DNA of 62,985 nucleotides, from the NCBI GenBank assembly GCA_030745875.1, contig JASLNT010000089.1:1-62985 (forward strand), read 5' to 3'. Shown piece after piece: positions 26,027 through 34,408 of this stretch (the first letter of the stretch is position 1; every line of letters begins with the position of its first letter). The stretch is from Phycisphaerae bacterium (GTDB lineage Bacteria; Planctomycetota; Phycisphaerae; SM23-33). The position numbers and the translations under genes are program-made. The notes beneath the pieces are model-generated. The model was given only the letters and a program-made list of their open reading frames with translations, was not told the DNA's origin and ran no database searches.

Positions 26027-27416
26027 TGGGCATCATTGGTCGGAACAGGATTATCATGATCGCCGCATAACTATACGCCGCGGCGCGGTATCCCCAATGA
26101 ACCTTGGTCAGGCGCATCGGGTCGTCTTTGCGGTCCAGCCAAAACTCAAAGAGCATCAGCGGGCCTGCGTAGAACAGGATCGAGGTGAAACAGTAGGTTG
26201 TGAAAACGCTCGGGACAAAGTTGGTGAACATCCTGGTCAGCATGCTCCAGGCCTGCATCATGGACTGGGCTCGGAAGAACAACCACCCCAAACACGCCAG
26301 GTGGAACATCACCGCAATGGACAATATGCTCTTGAGCCTGGATCCGCCAGCCGGATCGCTGGTGCGCCTCCGGGTCAACATGCGGTAGGCCACCAGGATC
26401 AATCCGTGAAACAGTCCCCAGGTCACGAACGTCCAGCCGGCTCCATGCCACAGTCCGCCCAGCAGCATCGTCAGCATGAGATTCCTGCACGTCCGCCACG
26501 TCCCTCCGCGGTTTCCGCCCAGCGGAATGTACAGATAGTCCCGCAACCATGTCGATAAACTCACATGCCACCGCCGCCAGAAATCGTTCGGCGTACGCGC
26601 CAGATACGGCATGCGGAAGTTGGTCATCAGGTCAAAGCCCATCCACTTGGCTAGTCCTCGTGCGATGGTGGAGTATCCCGAAAAATCCCCATAAATCTGG
26701 AACGCAAAAGCATAGACGCCCACCAGGCAGTCCGGCCCGGACAGATCGGCGATATCCTCGGCGAAGATACCGTTAACAATGAGCGCCAGGTTATCGGCGA
26801 TTACGATCTTCTTGAACAGTCCAATCAGCACCAGGAACAGCCCGTCGGCGAAGTCGTCATAACGGCGATGGCGCGGATTTACGACCTGGGGCAGCAATCG
26901 GCTGGAACGCTCGATCGGACCGGCCACCAACTGCGGAAAGAACGCCACATAGAGGGCGAAATCGCGCAGATTGCGGGTTGGTTGGGTGTGGCGTCGATAG
27001 ACGTCGATAGTGTAGCTCATCGCCTGAAACGTGTAGAACGATATCCCGACAGGCAACACGATCTGAAGAGACGGCAGACTGACGGAGAGCCCTATCGCCC
27101 CCAGCAGGTTAACCAGCTCTGCAGCGAAGAAACTGAAGTACTTGAACACACCCAGCATGCCCAGATTCACCGCCACCGACAGCCCCACGAGCAGCTTGCG
27201 ACGCCGCTTGTCGTCGGTGGACACCACCCCCAACGCCGTACAGTAATTCAGGATCGTCACGATCAGGATCAACGAAAGGAACCGCCAGTTCCACCAACCG
27301 TAAAACACATAACTGGCCGCCAGCAGCATGCGATTCTGCCACTGGTGCGGTAAGCAGCGATACAGCAGCATCACCACCGCAAAAAACGCCCAGAATGTAT
27401 AGCTGTTGAATAGCAC
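26001..27416 (-). CDS. MBOAT family O-acyltransferase (AlgI-like)
   Basis: A 471-residue multi-membrane-segment protein of the AlgI/DltB family. Seen: the family opening LFNSYTFWAFF, a GGLWHGAGWTFVTWGLFHG motif near residue 320 with the two conserved histidines, and FWRRWHVSLSTWLRDYLY upstream of it. The GTG at 27416 is chosen because the promoter at 27473-27500 would start transcription near 27466, after the alternative ATG at 27470, and because family members begin close to LFNSY. GGTGA lies 5 bases upstream. First gene of a two-gene operon with the SGNH-like protein. Confidence 0.9.
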   Translation of the reverse strand: MLFNSYTFWAFFAVVMLLYRCLPHQWQNRMLLAASYVFYGWWNWRFLSLILIVTILNYCTALGVVSTDDKRRRKLLVGLSVAVNLGMLGVFKYFSFFAAELVNLLGAIGLSVSLPSLQIVLPVGISFYTFQAMSYTIDVYRRHTQPTRNLRDFALYVAFFPQLVAGPIERSSRLLPQVVNPRHRRYDDFADGLFLVLIGLFKKIVIADNLALIVNGIFAEDIADLSGPDCLVGVYAFAFQIYGDFSGYSTIARGLAKWMGFDLMTNFRMPYLARTPNDFWRRWHVSLSTWLRDYLYIPLGGNRGGTWRTCRNLMLTMLLGGLWHGAGWTFVTWGLFHGLILVAYRMLTRRRTSDPAGGSRLKSILSIAVMFHLACLGWLFFRAQSMMQAWSMLTRMFTNFVPSVFTTYCFTSILFYAGPLMLFEFWLDRKDDPMRLTKVHWGYRAAAYSYAAIMIILFRPMMPSEFIYFQF

Positions 27417-27747
27417 TGAATTCACCGCCGCCCGGGGAACGCCGCGAGCACCCCCCTGCCTGAGGAGCATCTAGTATAAGCATCCGCCCGGCCGGGGCAA
27501 GCGAGCCTTATTCCCCAATGATTCCATGCGACGCGGAGTTAGGCCCCGCCTCGCACCGGCCCCTGCTGGAATACACGATATCTCGAAAGCGGCTCGACTG
27601 TTCAAAAAACCGGGAAGACCGCCATGGACCCGCCAGAACGCACCAGATGTCCGCCGAATCCACAAAAGGCGGCCTGGATGCGGTCCGCTTCATCATCGCG
27701 GCGTAGCGCGGGGTTGCGATTGCGGGCAATGTCAGGGGCGGTCTAGG
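27417..27747. other. Spacer between GH16 gene and MBOAT operon
   Basis: About 330 bases with no supported gene. It holds the MBOAT promoter and a weak CCGCC/GGCGG stem (27651-27672) that could end the GH16 transcript, without a T-run. Confidence 0.45.
27473..27500 (-). promoter_or_regulatory. Promoter of the MBOAT/SGNH operon
   Basis: Minus strand: TTGCCC (27495-27500), 16-base spacer, TATACT (27473-27478). Expected transcription start near 27466, which decides the start codon of the MBOAT gene. Confidence 0.5.
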
Positions 27748-28587
27748 TTACTTCTTCTGGTAAACCCGTACGTATTCAATCTCGTAGCGCGTGGGGAATT
27801 TCGTTTTCGACGGATCGCCTCCGGCGTGTCCCCCTATCGCCAGATTGATCAACATGTAGTGTTTCTGGCGGAAGGGATTCTTCGGGCCGCGGTCGGTGGG
27901 GTTGATGGTCTTCGTAACGTCAATGGTGTTCAGAAGCACATCGTCGACATACAGTCTTATGCTGTTTGCGTCCCAGTCCATCCGCCAGACGTGGAATTTC
28001 TCGTCCCACTTCGGGTCGCCGAACGATTTCACCGGTTTCTTGCTGTTGTCCCATTTCGCTTTCCATCTGTTCTTCGTACCCCAGCATGCGTTGGCGAGAA
28101 TCTTGCCTCCGTAGAACTCCATCAGATCGATCTCGCCATTGCTAGGCCACTCGCCCTCGACGCCCAGGAACCAGATCGCCGGCCAGAGTCCGTTGCGGGT
28201 TTTGATGCGAGCCTTGATTTCAAAGCGGCCGTACCGCCAACTGCCAAGCCCTCTGGTGATCAGACACGCCGAAGTATACTCGATGAACTTCCTGGTTTGC
28301 TTCCAACCGCTGGAGCCCTTCCTGTAACCCGGATTCGGTTTCCGCTCGCAACGTCCTTCAATAATCAATCGCCCGCCCTTGCAGAAGGCGTTTTCCTTTT
28401 GATACCACTGAAGTTCTCGATTGCGAACAAATCCGTGCTCGTAGGTCCATCTTTTCGGGTCAGGCCTTCCATCGGTCTTGAACTCATCGGACCACACCAG
28501 ACGATACTCGTCGGCAACCGGTTTGCGAGCGGCCCATGCCGCAGACAACAGCAACATAATCGCAGCTAGTGCTAGTGCATGTTTCAT
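27748..28587 (-). CDS. Glycoside hydrolase family 16 (beta-glucanase-like)
   Basis: A 279-residue secreted enzyme: signal peptide (residues 1-19, LLLSAAWAA), then a GH16 beta-sandwich. The catalytic motif NGEIDLMEF (E-x-D-x-x-E) is near residue 142. Flanking family features are WSDEFKTDG at the start of the domain, GLWPAIWFLG before the motif and MDWDANSIRLYVDD after it. GH16 enzymes cleave beta-1,3(4)-glucans such as laminarin, agar or carrageenan; specificity cannot be read here. The start is placed at 28587 because AGGAG lies 7 bases upstream and the signal peptide begins there; the upstream in-frame extension is unlikely. Confidence 0.93.
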   Translation of the reverse strand: MKHALALAAIMLLLSAAWAARKPVADEYRLVWSDEFKTDGRPDPKRWTYEHGFVRNRELQWYQKENAFCKGGRLIIEGRCERKPNPGYRKGSSGWKQTRKFIEYTSACLITRGLGSWRYGRFEIKARIKTRNGLWPAIWFLGVEGEWPSNGEIDLMEFYGGKILANACWGTKNRWKAKWDNSKKPVKSFGDPKWDEKFHVWRMDWDANSIRLYVDDVLLNTIDVTKTINPTDRGPKNPFRQKHYMLINLAIGGHAGGDPSKTKFPTRYEIEYVRVYQKK

Positions 28588-28685
28588 CCGTTTCTCCTGG
28601 TGTGGAATAATGAGCCGATCGAGGGTTCTCTCACAATCGCACGCTTGAAACAAGACGACGCTTGAATCGCCCCGGGTCAATCATC

Positions 28686-28715
28686 TCGACAAGCGGCGTG
28701 AAGCCTTGGTATCAT
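28686..28715 (+). promoter_or_regulatory. Candidate promoter of the discoidin-like protein gene
   Basis: TCGACA (28686-28691), 18-base spacer, TATCAT (28710-28715), about 30 bases before the ATG at 28746. Confidence 0.4.
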
Positions 28716-28745
28716 GATGGTTCTTATGGTAAAAGGAGCGTCGTG

Positions 28746-30746
28746 ATGAACGGACGATCGATGATCGTTATCTGCCTGACGCTGGGCGCGTGCGTCGGTG
28801 CGAGTCAAGCGGCGAGCACCGAAGAGAAATTCGATACGCTGTTCGGCGAAAGCGTACAAAAAGTCACCCGCACATCCTCGCCCAAGGACGACGCTGAACT
28901 GGCCAATGCATTCCTCAAGGCGTGCGAAATGCTCGCAGACGAACCGGAACTGAAGATCCTGATCTATGAAAGGACCGCCTCCTTCGGAGCCAAGGACCCC
29001 GCCGGGCACAAAGCCGCGAGCAAAGCTGTCGACATGCTCGTAAAAACCGTCCCGGACCGCAAAGTCGAATGGGAAACCCTGCGCCTGAGCATCCATAAGG
29101 TCCGGTACGCAAAAGCTCGCAGGGCCGATCGATCCCAAGCAGCAAAGGGGTATATCGACCAGTGCATCGTATTGGCCCGAGCCCACACCGCCGCCGGAGA
29201 CACCTCTAAAGCCTCGATCCTTTACCGACAGGCGCTGCTGCTAGCCAGGACATATGACAAAGACCGCGCCGCTACAATCACCGCCGACCTCAGGGCCGCC
29301 GCCGCACGCGTCTCGATCCTGAAACGCCGCAAATCCCTGCATGCAAAACTCAACGCAACGCCGGACGACTCGGAAACAAGACAGCAGCTGGTCATGCTCG
29401 AACTGCTGGAACTCGACGATCCGTCAGCCGCCGGGAAACTGCTTAACGAGGAAATGGACAACTATCTACGGACTTGCATACCGCTGGCCGCCCAACCGGT
29501 CGACAAGACCCCCGAAACCTCGTGCATGGACCTGGGAAAATGGTACGAGCAACTCCTGGCCAAATCCAAGACCATCGCAGCCAGGACCACCGCGATAAAA
29601 CGCGCTTCGGCGTACTATCGGCAGTTTCTGGCGGTCCACGAAGAAAAAGACATGAACGCGATGCGCGCCGGGATCGCGCTGAAACGTCTGGAAGCCCAAG
29701 CCGCAAAACTGGGCATCAGGACCGGAGGAGTCACGTCCAAACCGCGGTGGACCGACCTGCTGAAACTGATCGACCCAGCCAAACACACTCTCGACGGCCA
29801 ATGGACAGTCAAGGAAGGCGACCTGGTCTGCGGACGTTCCAGCCGACAACTCATAGACATCCCGATAACCGCCATGGGCGGATACGACATGCAGCTTTCG
29901 TTCACCATCCTCGACGACACCGAAATGTCAGTGATACTTCCGGTCGGTTCGGGATACACCTCCGTGATAATCGGCGGATGGGGCGGAAGGTACAGCGGTA
30001 TCAGCGATATCGACAAAAGGAGTGCGGCCAGCCCCAACACCAGCACGGTAACGAGCGAATACAGGAAACCGCCGATCAAGGAAGGCGAAAAAGCAACCGT
30101 GCAAATCAGCGTGCGTCTGGTGGACGACGACGCCAAAATAGATGTTACATTAAACGGAAAGAAGTTCATCGCATGGACGGGCAAACAGTCGTCACTGACC
30201 GTGTACAACTCATGGCCGGTGCGGTCCAGGAACTTCGCTCTGGGAACGTACTCTTCCCAGGTGGCGTGGCATTCGGTTCGCCTGCGATTGATCGACCCAA
30301 TCGATCTGAACACCAAGCTGGTCTCGAAAGATGCGTCATACAAACTGTCAACGACATCAACCCGCTATCCGCCCCTTCCATCGTTTCTGACAGGCGAGGG
30401 CAAGTTCCACGGATACCGCAGGTCCCACGCTTTCTGCACCAACAGGGAAGCCGCGCCGTACGTAACCATAACGCTTCAGAAACACGAACTGCTCAAGCGC
30501 ATCGTCATCGAAAACAGACGAGACAGCTACACCCGATACACGGTCGGCCTGACCGCAATGATTTCATCAGACGGTAAGACGTGGAGGAAAATACTGCAGG
30601 CCGATCCTTCAAAGCCCCCGCAACCGACGTGGACAATCAATCTCAAGACCCCCGCCAAGGCCCGTTATCTCCGCATCGCGCTTACACCAGGCAGAAGAGA
30701 AACGACTCTCGCTCTCCGCGGCGTGAGAATATACGCAAAGAAGTAA
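28746..30746 (+). CDS. Secreted protein with C-terminal discoidin-like domain
   Basis: A 666-residue protein with a signal peptide (residues 1-22, LTLGACVGASQAA). Residues 25-330 are helical and TPR-like (ASILYRQALLLARTYD). Residues about 340-520 form a beta-rich concanavalin-like region (LDGQWTVKEGDLVCG; FALGTYSSQVAWHSVRLR). Residues about 540-666 match an F5/8 type C (discoidin) fold (PYVTITLQKHELLKRIVIEN; ARYLRIALTP). AGGAG lies 7 bases before the ATG. It is divergent from GH16 and may bind the same polysaccharide. No catalytic residues are recognised. Confidence 0.78.
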   Translation: MNGRSMIVICLTLGACVGASQAASTEEKFDTLFGESVQKVTRTSSPKDDAELANAFLKACEMLADEPELKILIYERTASFGAKDPAGHKAASKAVDMLVKTVPDRKVEWETLRLSIHKVRYAKARRADRSQAAKGYIDQCIVLARAHTAAGDTSKASILYRQALLLARTYDKDRAATITADLRAAAARVSILKRRKSLHAKLNATPDDSETRQQLVMLELLELDDPSAAGKLLNEEMDNYLRTCIPLAAQPVDKTPETSCMDLGKWYEQLLAKSKTIAARTTAIKRASAYYRQFLAVHEEKDMNAMRAGIALKRLEAQAAKLGIRTGGVTSKPRWTDLLKLIDPAKHTLDGQWTVKEGDLVCGRSSRQLIDIPITAMGGYDMQLSFTILDDTEMSVILPVGSGYTSVIIGGWGGRYSGISDIDKRSAASPNTSTVTSEYRKPPIKEGEKATVQISVRLVDDDAKIDVTLNGKKFIAWTGKQSSLTVYNSWPVRSRNFALGTYSSQVAWHSVRLRLIDPIDLNTKLVSKDASYKLSTTSTRYPPLPSFLTGEGKFHGYRRSHAFCTNREAAPYVTITLQKHELLKRIVIENRRDSYTRYTVGLTAMISSDGKTWRKILQADPSKPPQPTWTINLKTPAKARYLRIALTPGRRETTLALRGVRIYAKK

Positions 30747-30837
30747 GCAAGCGATTGGCGGTTTGACAGCGGTAAGATCCTGATACCCCCCGCCGTTGTA
30801 TGGGATATCGCCGTCATCCAAACCCAACGCCGTTCTT

Positions 30838-31695
30838 TCAGCTTCCGGGTCTTCGTGTTGAATTGCGGTCAGCTTTGGTCCATATCCGAAAACACGTCAG
30901 CAGGCGTGAAACCATTTCCGCGCGGCGTCTGGTCAGGGCGTCGGTATGCCCTCCGCCGTGCAGGGTCCATAGTTCGCGTGGGGCTTTGGCTTTGGCGTAC
31001 AGGCGTTCGGCGTGGTGGTAAGGAACCACCTGGTCAGCCGTCCCGTGTATAACGACCAGAGGCGTCGGACTGATGTTCGCAACCACGTCGATCGGGCTGT
31101 AACCATCCCCGACGAGCGAACCGGCCAGAGGCTTCAGAGACGCCGCAACATGGTCCTTGCTCACATCCTTGTATGATGAAAACGCCGAATCGCTCACCAC
31201 ACCTACAATACCCCTGAACCGATTTCCACCGACAGCCGCAATAGCATTGGCTCCGCCCAGACTCTGCCCGAACACGATGATCTTGCCCGGGTCAACATCC
31301 TCTCGCCCCTGGACGTACTTAATCGCGGCGATCGAATCCTGATAAACTCCGCCCCTGCTGGGCTTGCCCTCTGAGGTCCCATAACCGCGATAGTCGAACA
31401 CAAACAAGTTGAATCCGTTTTGCGGCGCCCATGATACGAAAGAATAGTGCGACGTCATATTCTGGGCGTTTCCGTGAAAATGGACAACCGTCCCGAGCGC
31501 CCGCGAGGCCGAGGGTATAAACCACCCCGACAGCATAGTACCGTCGGCGCTGGGGAAACGGACCTCCTCATACTGCAACCCGTCGTTCGCAGGCGTTCGG
31601 TACACCTTACTGTTGGGATGATAAAACGCCCAATCGAAACTTCCACATCCGAAGAGAAGCCCTAACGCCAACGAAGCGACAATCACACGATTCAT
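30838..31695 (-). CDS. Alpha/beta hydrolase lipoprotein
   Basis: A 285-residue lipoprotein: lipobox LLFGC at residues 13-17. The rest is an alpha/beta hydrolase of the BEM46/YqkD type. The nucleophile elbow is GQSLGG near residue 143, the acid is in HGTADQVVP near 218 and the histidine in GGGHTDAL near 248; an oxyanion-hole HGNAQN lies near 75. It stands alone, convergent with the discoidin gene. The substrate is unknown; relatives act as esterases, lipases or acyl-thioesterases. Confidence 0.9.
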   Translation of the reverse strand: MNRVIVASLALGLLFGCGSFDWAFYHPNSKVYRTPANDGLQYEEVRFPSADGTMLSGWFIPSASRALGTVVHFHGNAQNMTSHYSFVSWAPQNGFNLFVFDYRGYGTSEGKPSRGGVYQDSIAAIKYVQGREDVDPGKIIVFGQSLGGANAIAAVGGNRFRGIVGVVSDSAFSSYKDVSKDHVAASLKPLAGSLVGDGYSPIDVVANISPTPLVVIHGTADQVVPYHHAERLYAKAKAPRELWTLHGGGHTDALTRRRAEMVSRLLTCFRIWTKADRNSTRRPGS

Positions 31696-31759
31696 CCGGA
31701 CAGTTTCCTATTCAACAATATCCTGCGTGCCTCGCATGATAACACACGGACCGTCATCT

Positions 31760-32056
31760 TCATGGTAAAAAGCCCTTTAGTATGTTCGCAAGAGATCCCA
31801 GCACGTCCCTATCGGACCAATACCTGGTACGTAACGCAGGGCTCCATGAAGTAAGAATGTCGCCAACGTTAATGTGATGGTCCTTGATCTCCGTGAATAC
31901 TTCACCCAACTGACTCAGCGGCCAGCCCAAAACATCGTCCGGATCGTAGTAATTGTCCCATTGGAAACCGCGGCTTGCGGGGCTTCCCACGTCAAGACAT
32001 ATGCCTTGAAAGATCCGGCTCACGCCGTACCGTCCGTTGATGTTCTGCGATATCAT
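31760..32056 (-). CDS. Small hypothetical protein
   Basis: A 98-residue frame with protein-like composition (FQWDNYYDPDDVLGWPLSQL; VFTEIKDHHINVGDILTSW) but no family that I recognise. No Shine-Dalgarno is clear before the ATG. It lies in a slightly AT-richer stretch between the lipoprotein hydrolase and the HAD-like gene and may be a foreign or degraded gene. Confidence 0.45.
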   Translation of the reverse strand: MISQNINGRYGVSRIFQGICLDVGSPASRGFQWDNYYDPDDVLGWPLSQLGEVFTEIKDHHINVGDILTSWSPALRTRYWSDRDVLGSLANILKGFLP

Positions 32057-32190
32057 AACCGTCCGCCCACGCGTAAACTACGTGTTGTCGCTGGGGCTCG
32101 TTGGTGATTCTCACCAACACACGACCGCTGGCGATGCTGGAGGATCGTTGTTAAACTCACACTACCCTCGTGCAGGACTGGAGCACAACA

Positions 32191-32565
32191 ATGATAGTTG
32201 CCTTCGACATCGACGACACAATCACCCGCCATCCCGAGTTCTTCGCATTCCTTTCAAAGAACCTGAAGAACAACGGCCATACTGTAGTGATTATCACGTT
32301 CCGAGAGAATCGCACGGAAACCGAGTCTCTACTTGAGAAACTCGGTATCGCCTACGACAAGCTGATCACATCCAGCCTCCAAGCCCATATGGAACATGGA
32401 GTTGATGAATGGAAAGCCGCCATCTGCCGCGAACGCAACGTGGACGTGTTCTTTGAAGACGATCCGCGCGTAATCACCCACGTGGACAATTCGACAATCT
32501 GTATGATGCCCATCGACAAGGACCGCCACGACCTGGACAGCATGACCGAACCGCTGTTCGGATGA
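32191..32565 (+). CDS. HAD-like small phosphatase protein
   Basis: A 124-residue protein with the HAD nucleophile motif AFDIDDTIT at residues 3-11 and a later acidic pair (FFEDDPRV near residue 89). It lacks a cap domain and is shorter than most HAD phosphatases, like small nucleotidase or MDP-type members. The ATG at 32191 is chosen because GGAG is 9 bases upstream; the reading frame opens 7 codons earlier. Phosphatase activity is expected but the substrate is unknown. It precedes the methyltransferase by 161 bases. Confidence 0.75.
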   Translation: MIVAFDIDDTITRHPEFFAFLSKNLKNNGHTVVIITFRENRTETESLLEKLGIAYDKLITSSLQAHMEHGVDEWKAAICRERNVDVFFEDDPRVITHVDNSTICMMPIDKDRHDLDSMTEPLFG

Positions 32566-32726
32566 AGACCCGGAGACCTGCGAACGCAAAGAGTCCGCTG
32601 CATCCCACAATACGCATCCCGTCCTCCCGGGTCTATGTGTCGAATTGTCTCCCTTGTTCCCTCTTCCCCACGCCCGCGTCAGGATGTATCATGCGGTTTT
32701 GATCGTTAGATTCGGAGTTAAGCGAT

Positions 32727-33902
32727 TTGACTGGCGATATTGCACAGACTGACGAGCGGGGTTTCCTGGAGTTCTTCGCAGGTATCGGTCTGGTTCGACT
32801 GGGCCTGGAAGCTGCAGGCTGGCGACCGGTTTGGGCTAACGATATCGATCAGCAGAAACGGGATATGTACAACACCCATTTCGGGGACGCCGCCAATCAT
32901 TTTGAACTTGGCGATATTCATTGGCTCGACGCGGGAGAGATTCCCGACGCTGATCTGGCGACGGCTTCCTTTCCATGTACGGATCTGTCGCTGGCCGGGG
33001 GAAGGCGAGGGCTTGACGGTGAGCATTCTTCAGCGTTCTTCGGGTTCGTAAACGTACTTGACGACATGGGCGATCGCCGACCGCCGGTGATTATGCTCGA
33101 AAACGTCTGCGGGTTCCTTAACTCGCGCGGCGGAGCAGATTTCAGGGAGGCGATGCTGCGGTTGAACGAGTTGGGGTACAGTGTCGACCCGTTCATACTC
33201 GACGCCAAGTGGTTTGTTCCGCAGAGTCGTCCGCGGTTGTTCGTGGTGGGGTCGAATATGGCGTCGAACGACTCCGACAGCTGGTCGCTCGTGGGAGAAT
33301 CGTCGCGTATCCGCCCGGCCGCCGTCAGCGAGTTCATCGCTGCGCATCCCGACATCAGATGGTCAGTTCGCGATCTGCCCGACCCACCCCATTACTCTCG
33401 CAAGCAACTGGACGACATACTGGAAGACCTGCCCGAAGACAACCCGCAATGGTGGACCTCCGAGCGGGCCGACTATCTGTACAACCAGATGAGCGACAAG
33501 CACAAGGAGATCGCAAACAGCTGGATAGCAAGGAAGGAATGGTCGTACGGGACCGTTTTCCGACGCGTGCGAACCCAAAGCGACGGGACGAAGCGGTCAA
33601 TGGCTGAGTTGCGGGGCGACGGTCTGGCCGGTTGCCTGCGAACGCCAAAGGGCGGCAGCGCACGCCAGATCCTGTTCAAAGCCGGACACGGTCGATACGC
33701 CGCACGCCTGATAACACCCCGTGAATGCGCGCGACTCATGGGAGCCCGTAACTTCAGAATGGACGCGCCGACCACCCAGGCCCTGTTCGGATTCGGCGAT
33801 GCGGTGTGCGTACCGGCAATTGCGTGGATCGCCCGGAATTACCTGAACCCCCTTCTGGATGAGATGGATGAATCGACGCCGACACCCGACGGCGACGAGT
33901 AG
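32727..33902 (+). CDS. DNA (cytosine-5-)-methyltransferase
   Basis: A 391-residue C5-cytosine methyltransferase. Motif I (FAGIGLVRLG) is near residue 13, the catalytic Pro-Cys of motif IV (FPCTDLSLAG) near 84, ENV of motif VI (MLENVCGF) near 122, and motif IX/X elements (LITPRECARLMG; FGFGDAVCVPAIAW) near the C-terminus. The start used is TTG at 32727 with GGAG 10 bases upstream; no other good start precedes motif I. The vsr gene follows after 4 bases. No restriction endonuclease is seen beside it, so it is an orphan or Dcm-like enzyme. The recognition sequence cannot be predicted by eye. Confidence 0.94.
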   Translation: MTGDIAQTDERGFLEFFAGIGLVRLGLEAAGWRPVWANDIDQQKRDMYNTHFGDAANHFELGDIHWLDAGEIPDADLATASFPCTDLSLAGGRRGLDGEHSSAFFGFVNVLDDMGDRRPPVIMLENVCGFLNSRGGADFREAMLRLNELGYSVDPFILDAKWFVPQSRPRLFVVGSNMASNDSDSWSLVGESSRIRPAAVSEFIAAHPDIRWSVRDLPDPPHYSRKQLDDILEDLPEDNPQWWTSERADYLYNQMSDKHKEIANSWIARKEWSYGTVFRRVRTQSDGTKRSMAELRGDGLAGCLRTPKGGSARQILFKAGHGRYAARLITPRECARLMGARNFRMDAPTTQALFGFGDAVCVPAIAWIARNYLNPLLDEMDESTPTPDGDE

Positions 33903-33906
33903 ACCG

Positions 33907-34323
33907 ATGGACATATTCTCTCCCGAAAAGCGCAGCCGGATCATGCGGCGGGTGCGGTCTGAGAACACCAAACCGGAAATGGTCGTCCGCAGGCTCGCAC
34001 ATGGACTGGGATACCGCTTTCGACTGCACCGTAAGGATCTTCCCGGTCGCCCGGACCTGGTGTTCGCGGGGCGTAGGAAGATCATCTTCGTTCATGGGTG
34101 CTTTTGGCACCAGCACAGTTGCAGACGGGGAAGCCGGACACCTTCAACGAGGCGGGAGTATTGGCTGGCGAAACTGCAGGGGAACGTCGCCCGCGACAAG
34201 ACGGTTGTGAGGCGGTTGCGCACACTAGGCTGGGGCGTTATGGTTGTCTGGGAATGTCAGACCACACCCGGAAAGCTCGATCGCCTCGCCGGTCGGATCG
34301 CGCGATTCCTCGAGAAATCTTGA
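33907..34323 (+). CDS. vsr: Very short patch repair endonuclease
   Basis: A 138-residue Vsr protein that nicks next to the T of T:G mismatches made by deamination of 5-methylcytosine. Seen: the opening RSRIMRRVRSENTKPEM, the metal-binding Asp in LPGRPDLVF near residue 50, the zinc-site motif VHGCFWHQHSC near 65, and GWGVMVVWEC near 113. Length is normal. It starts 4 bases after the methyltransferase stop, which is the usual dcm-vsr linkage. The pair is probably transcribed together. Confidence 0.94.
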   Translation: MDIFSPEKRSRIMRRVRSENTKPEMVVRRLAHGLGYRFRLHRKDLPGRPDLVFAGRRKIIFVHGCFWHQHSCRRGSRTPSTRREYWLAKLQGNVARDKTVVRRLRTLGWGVMVVWECQTTPGKLDRLAGRIARFLEKS

Positions 34324-34343
34324 CGACTCTGCGCTATAAGCAA

Positions 34344-34381
34344 CCGCCGCACAGGACGGTGCGATCTGTCCAATGCGGCGG
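34344..34381 (-). terminator. Hairpin after the long PPC-domain gene
   Basis: CCGCCGCA and TGCGGCGG form an 8-base stem (34344-34351/34374-34381), with a second GGAC/GTCC stem inside. It lies 3' of the minus-strand PPC gene (stop at 34409) and resembles the perfect hairpin after the paralogue at 37369-37407. There is no T-run. Confidence 0.5.
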
Positions 34382-34408
34382 CGACAAGGTTTACGATAAG
34401 CTACACGA

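Noticed and set aside
32727..34323. Complete restriction-modification system.
   Set aside because: The second gene is Vsr, a repair nuclease, and no restriction endonuclease is seen in the flanks.
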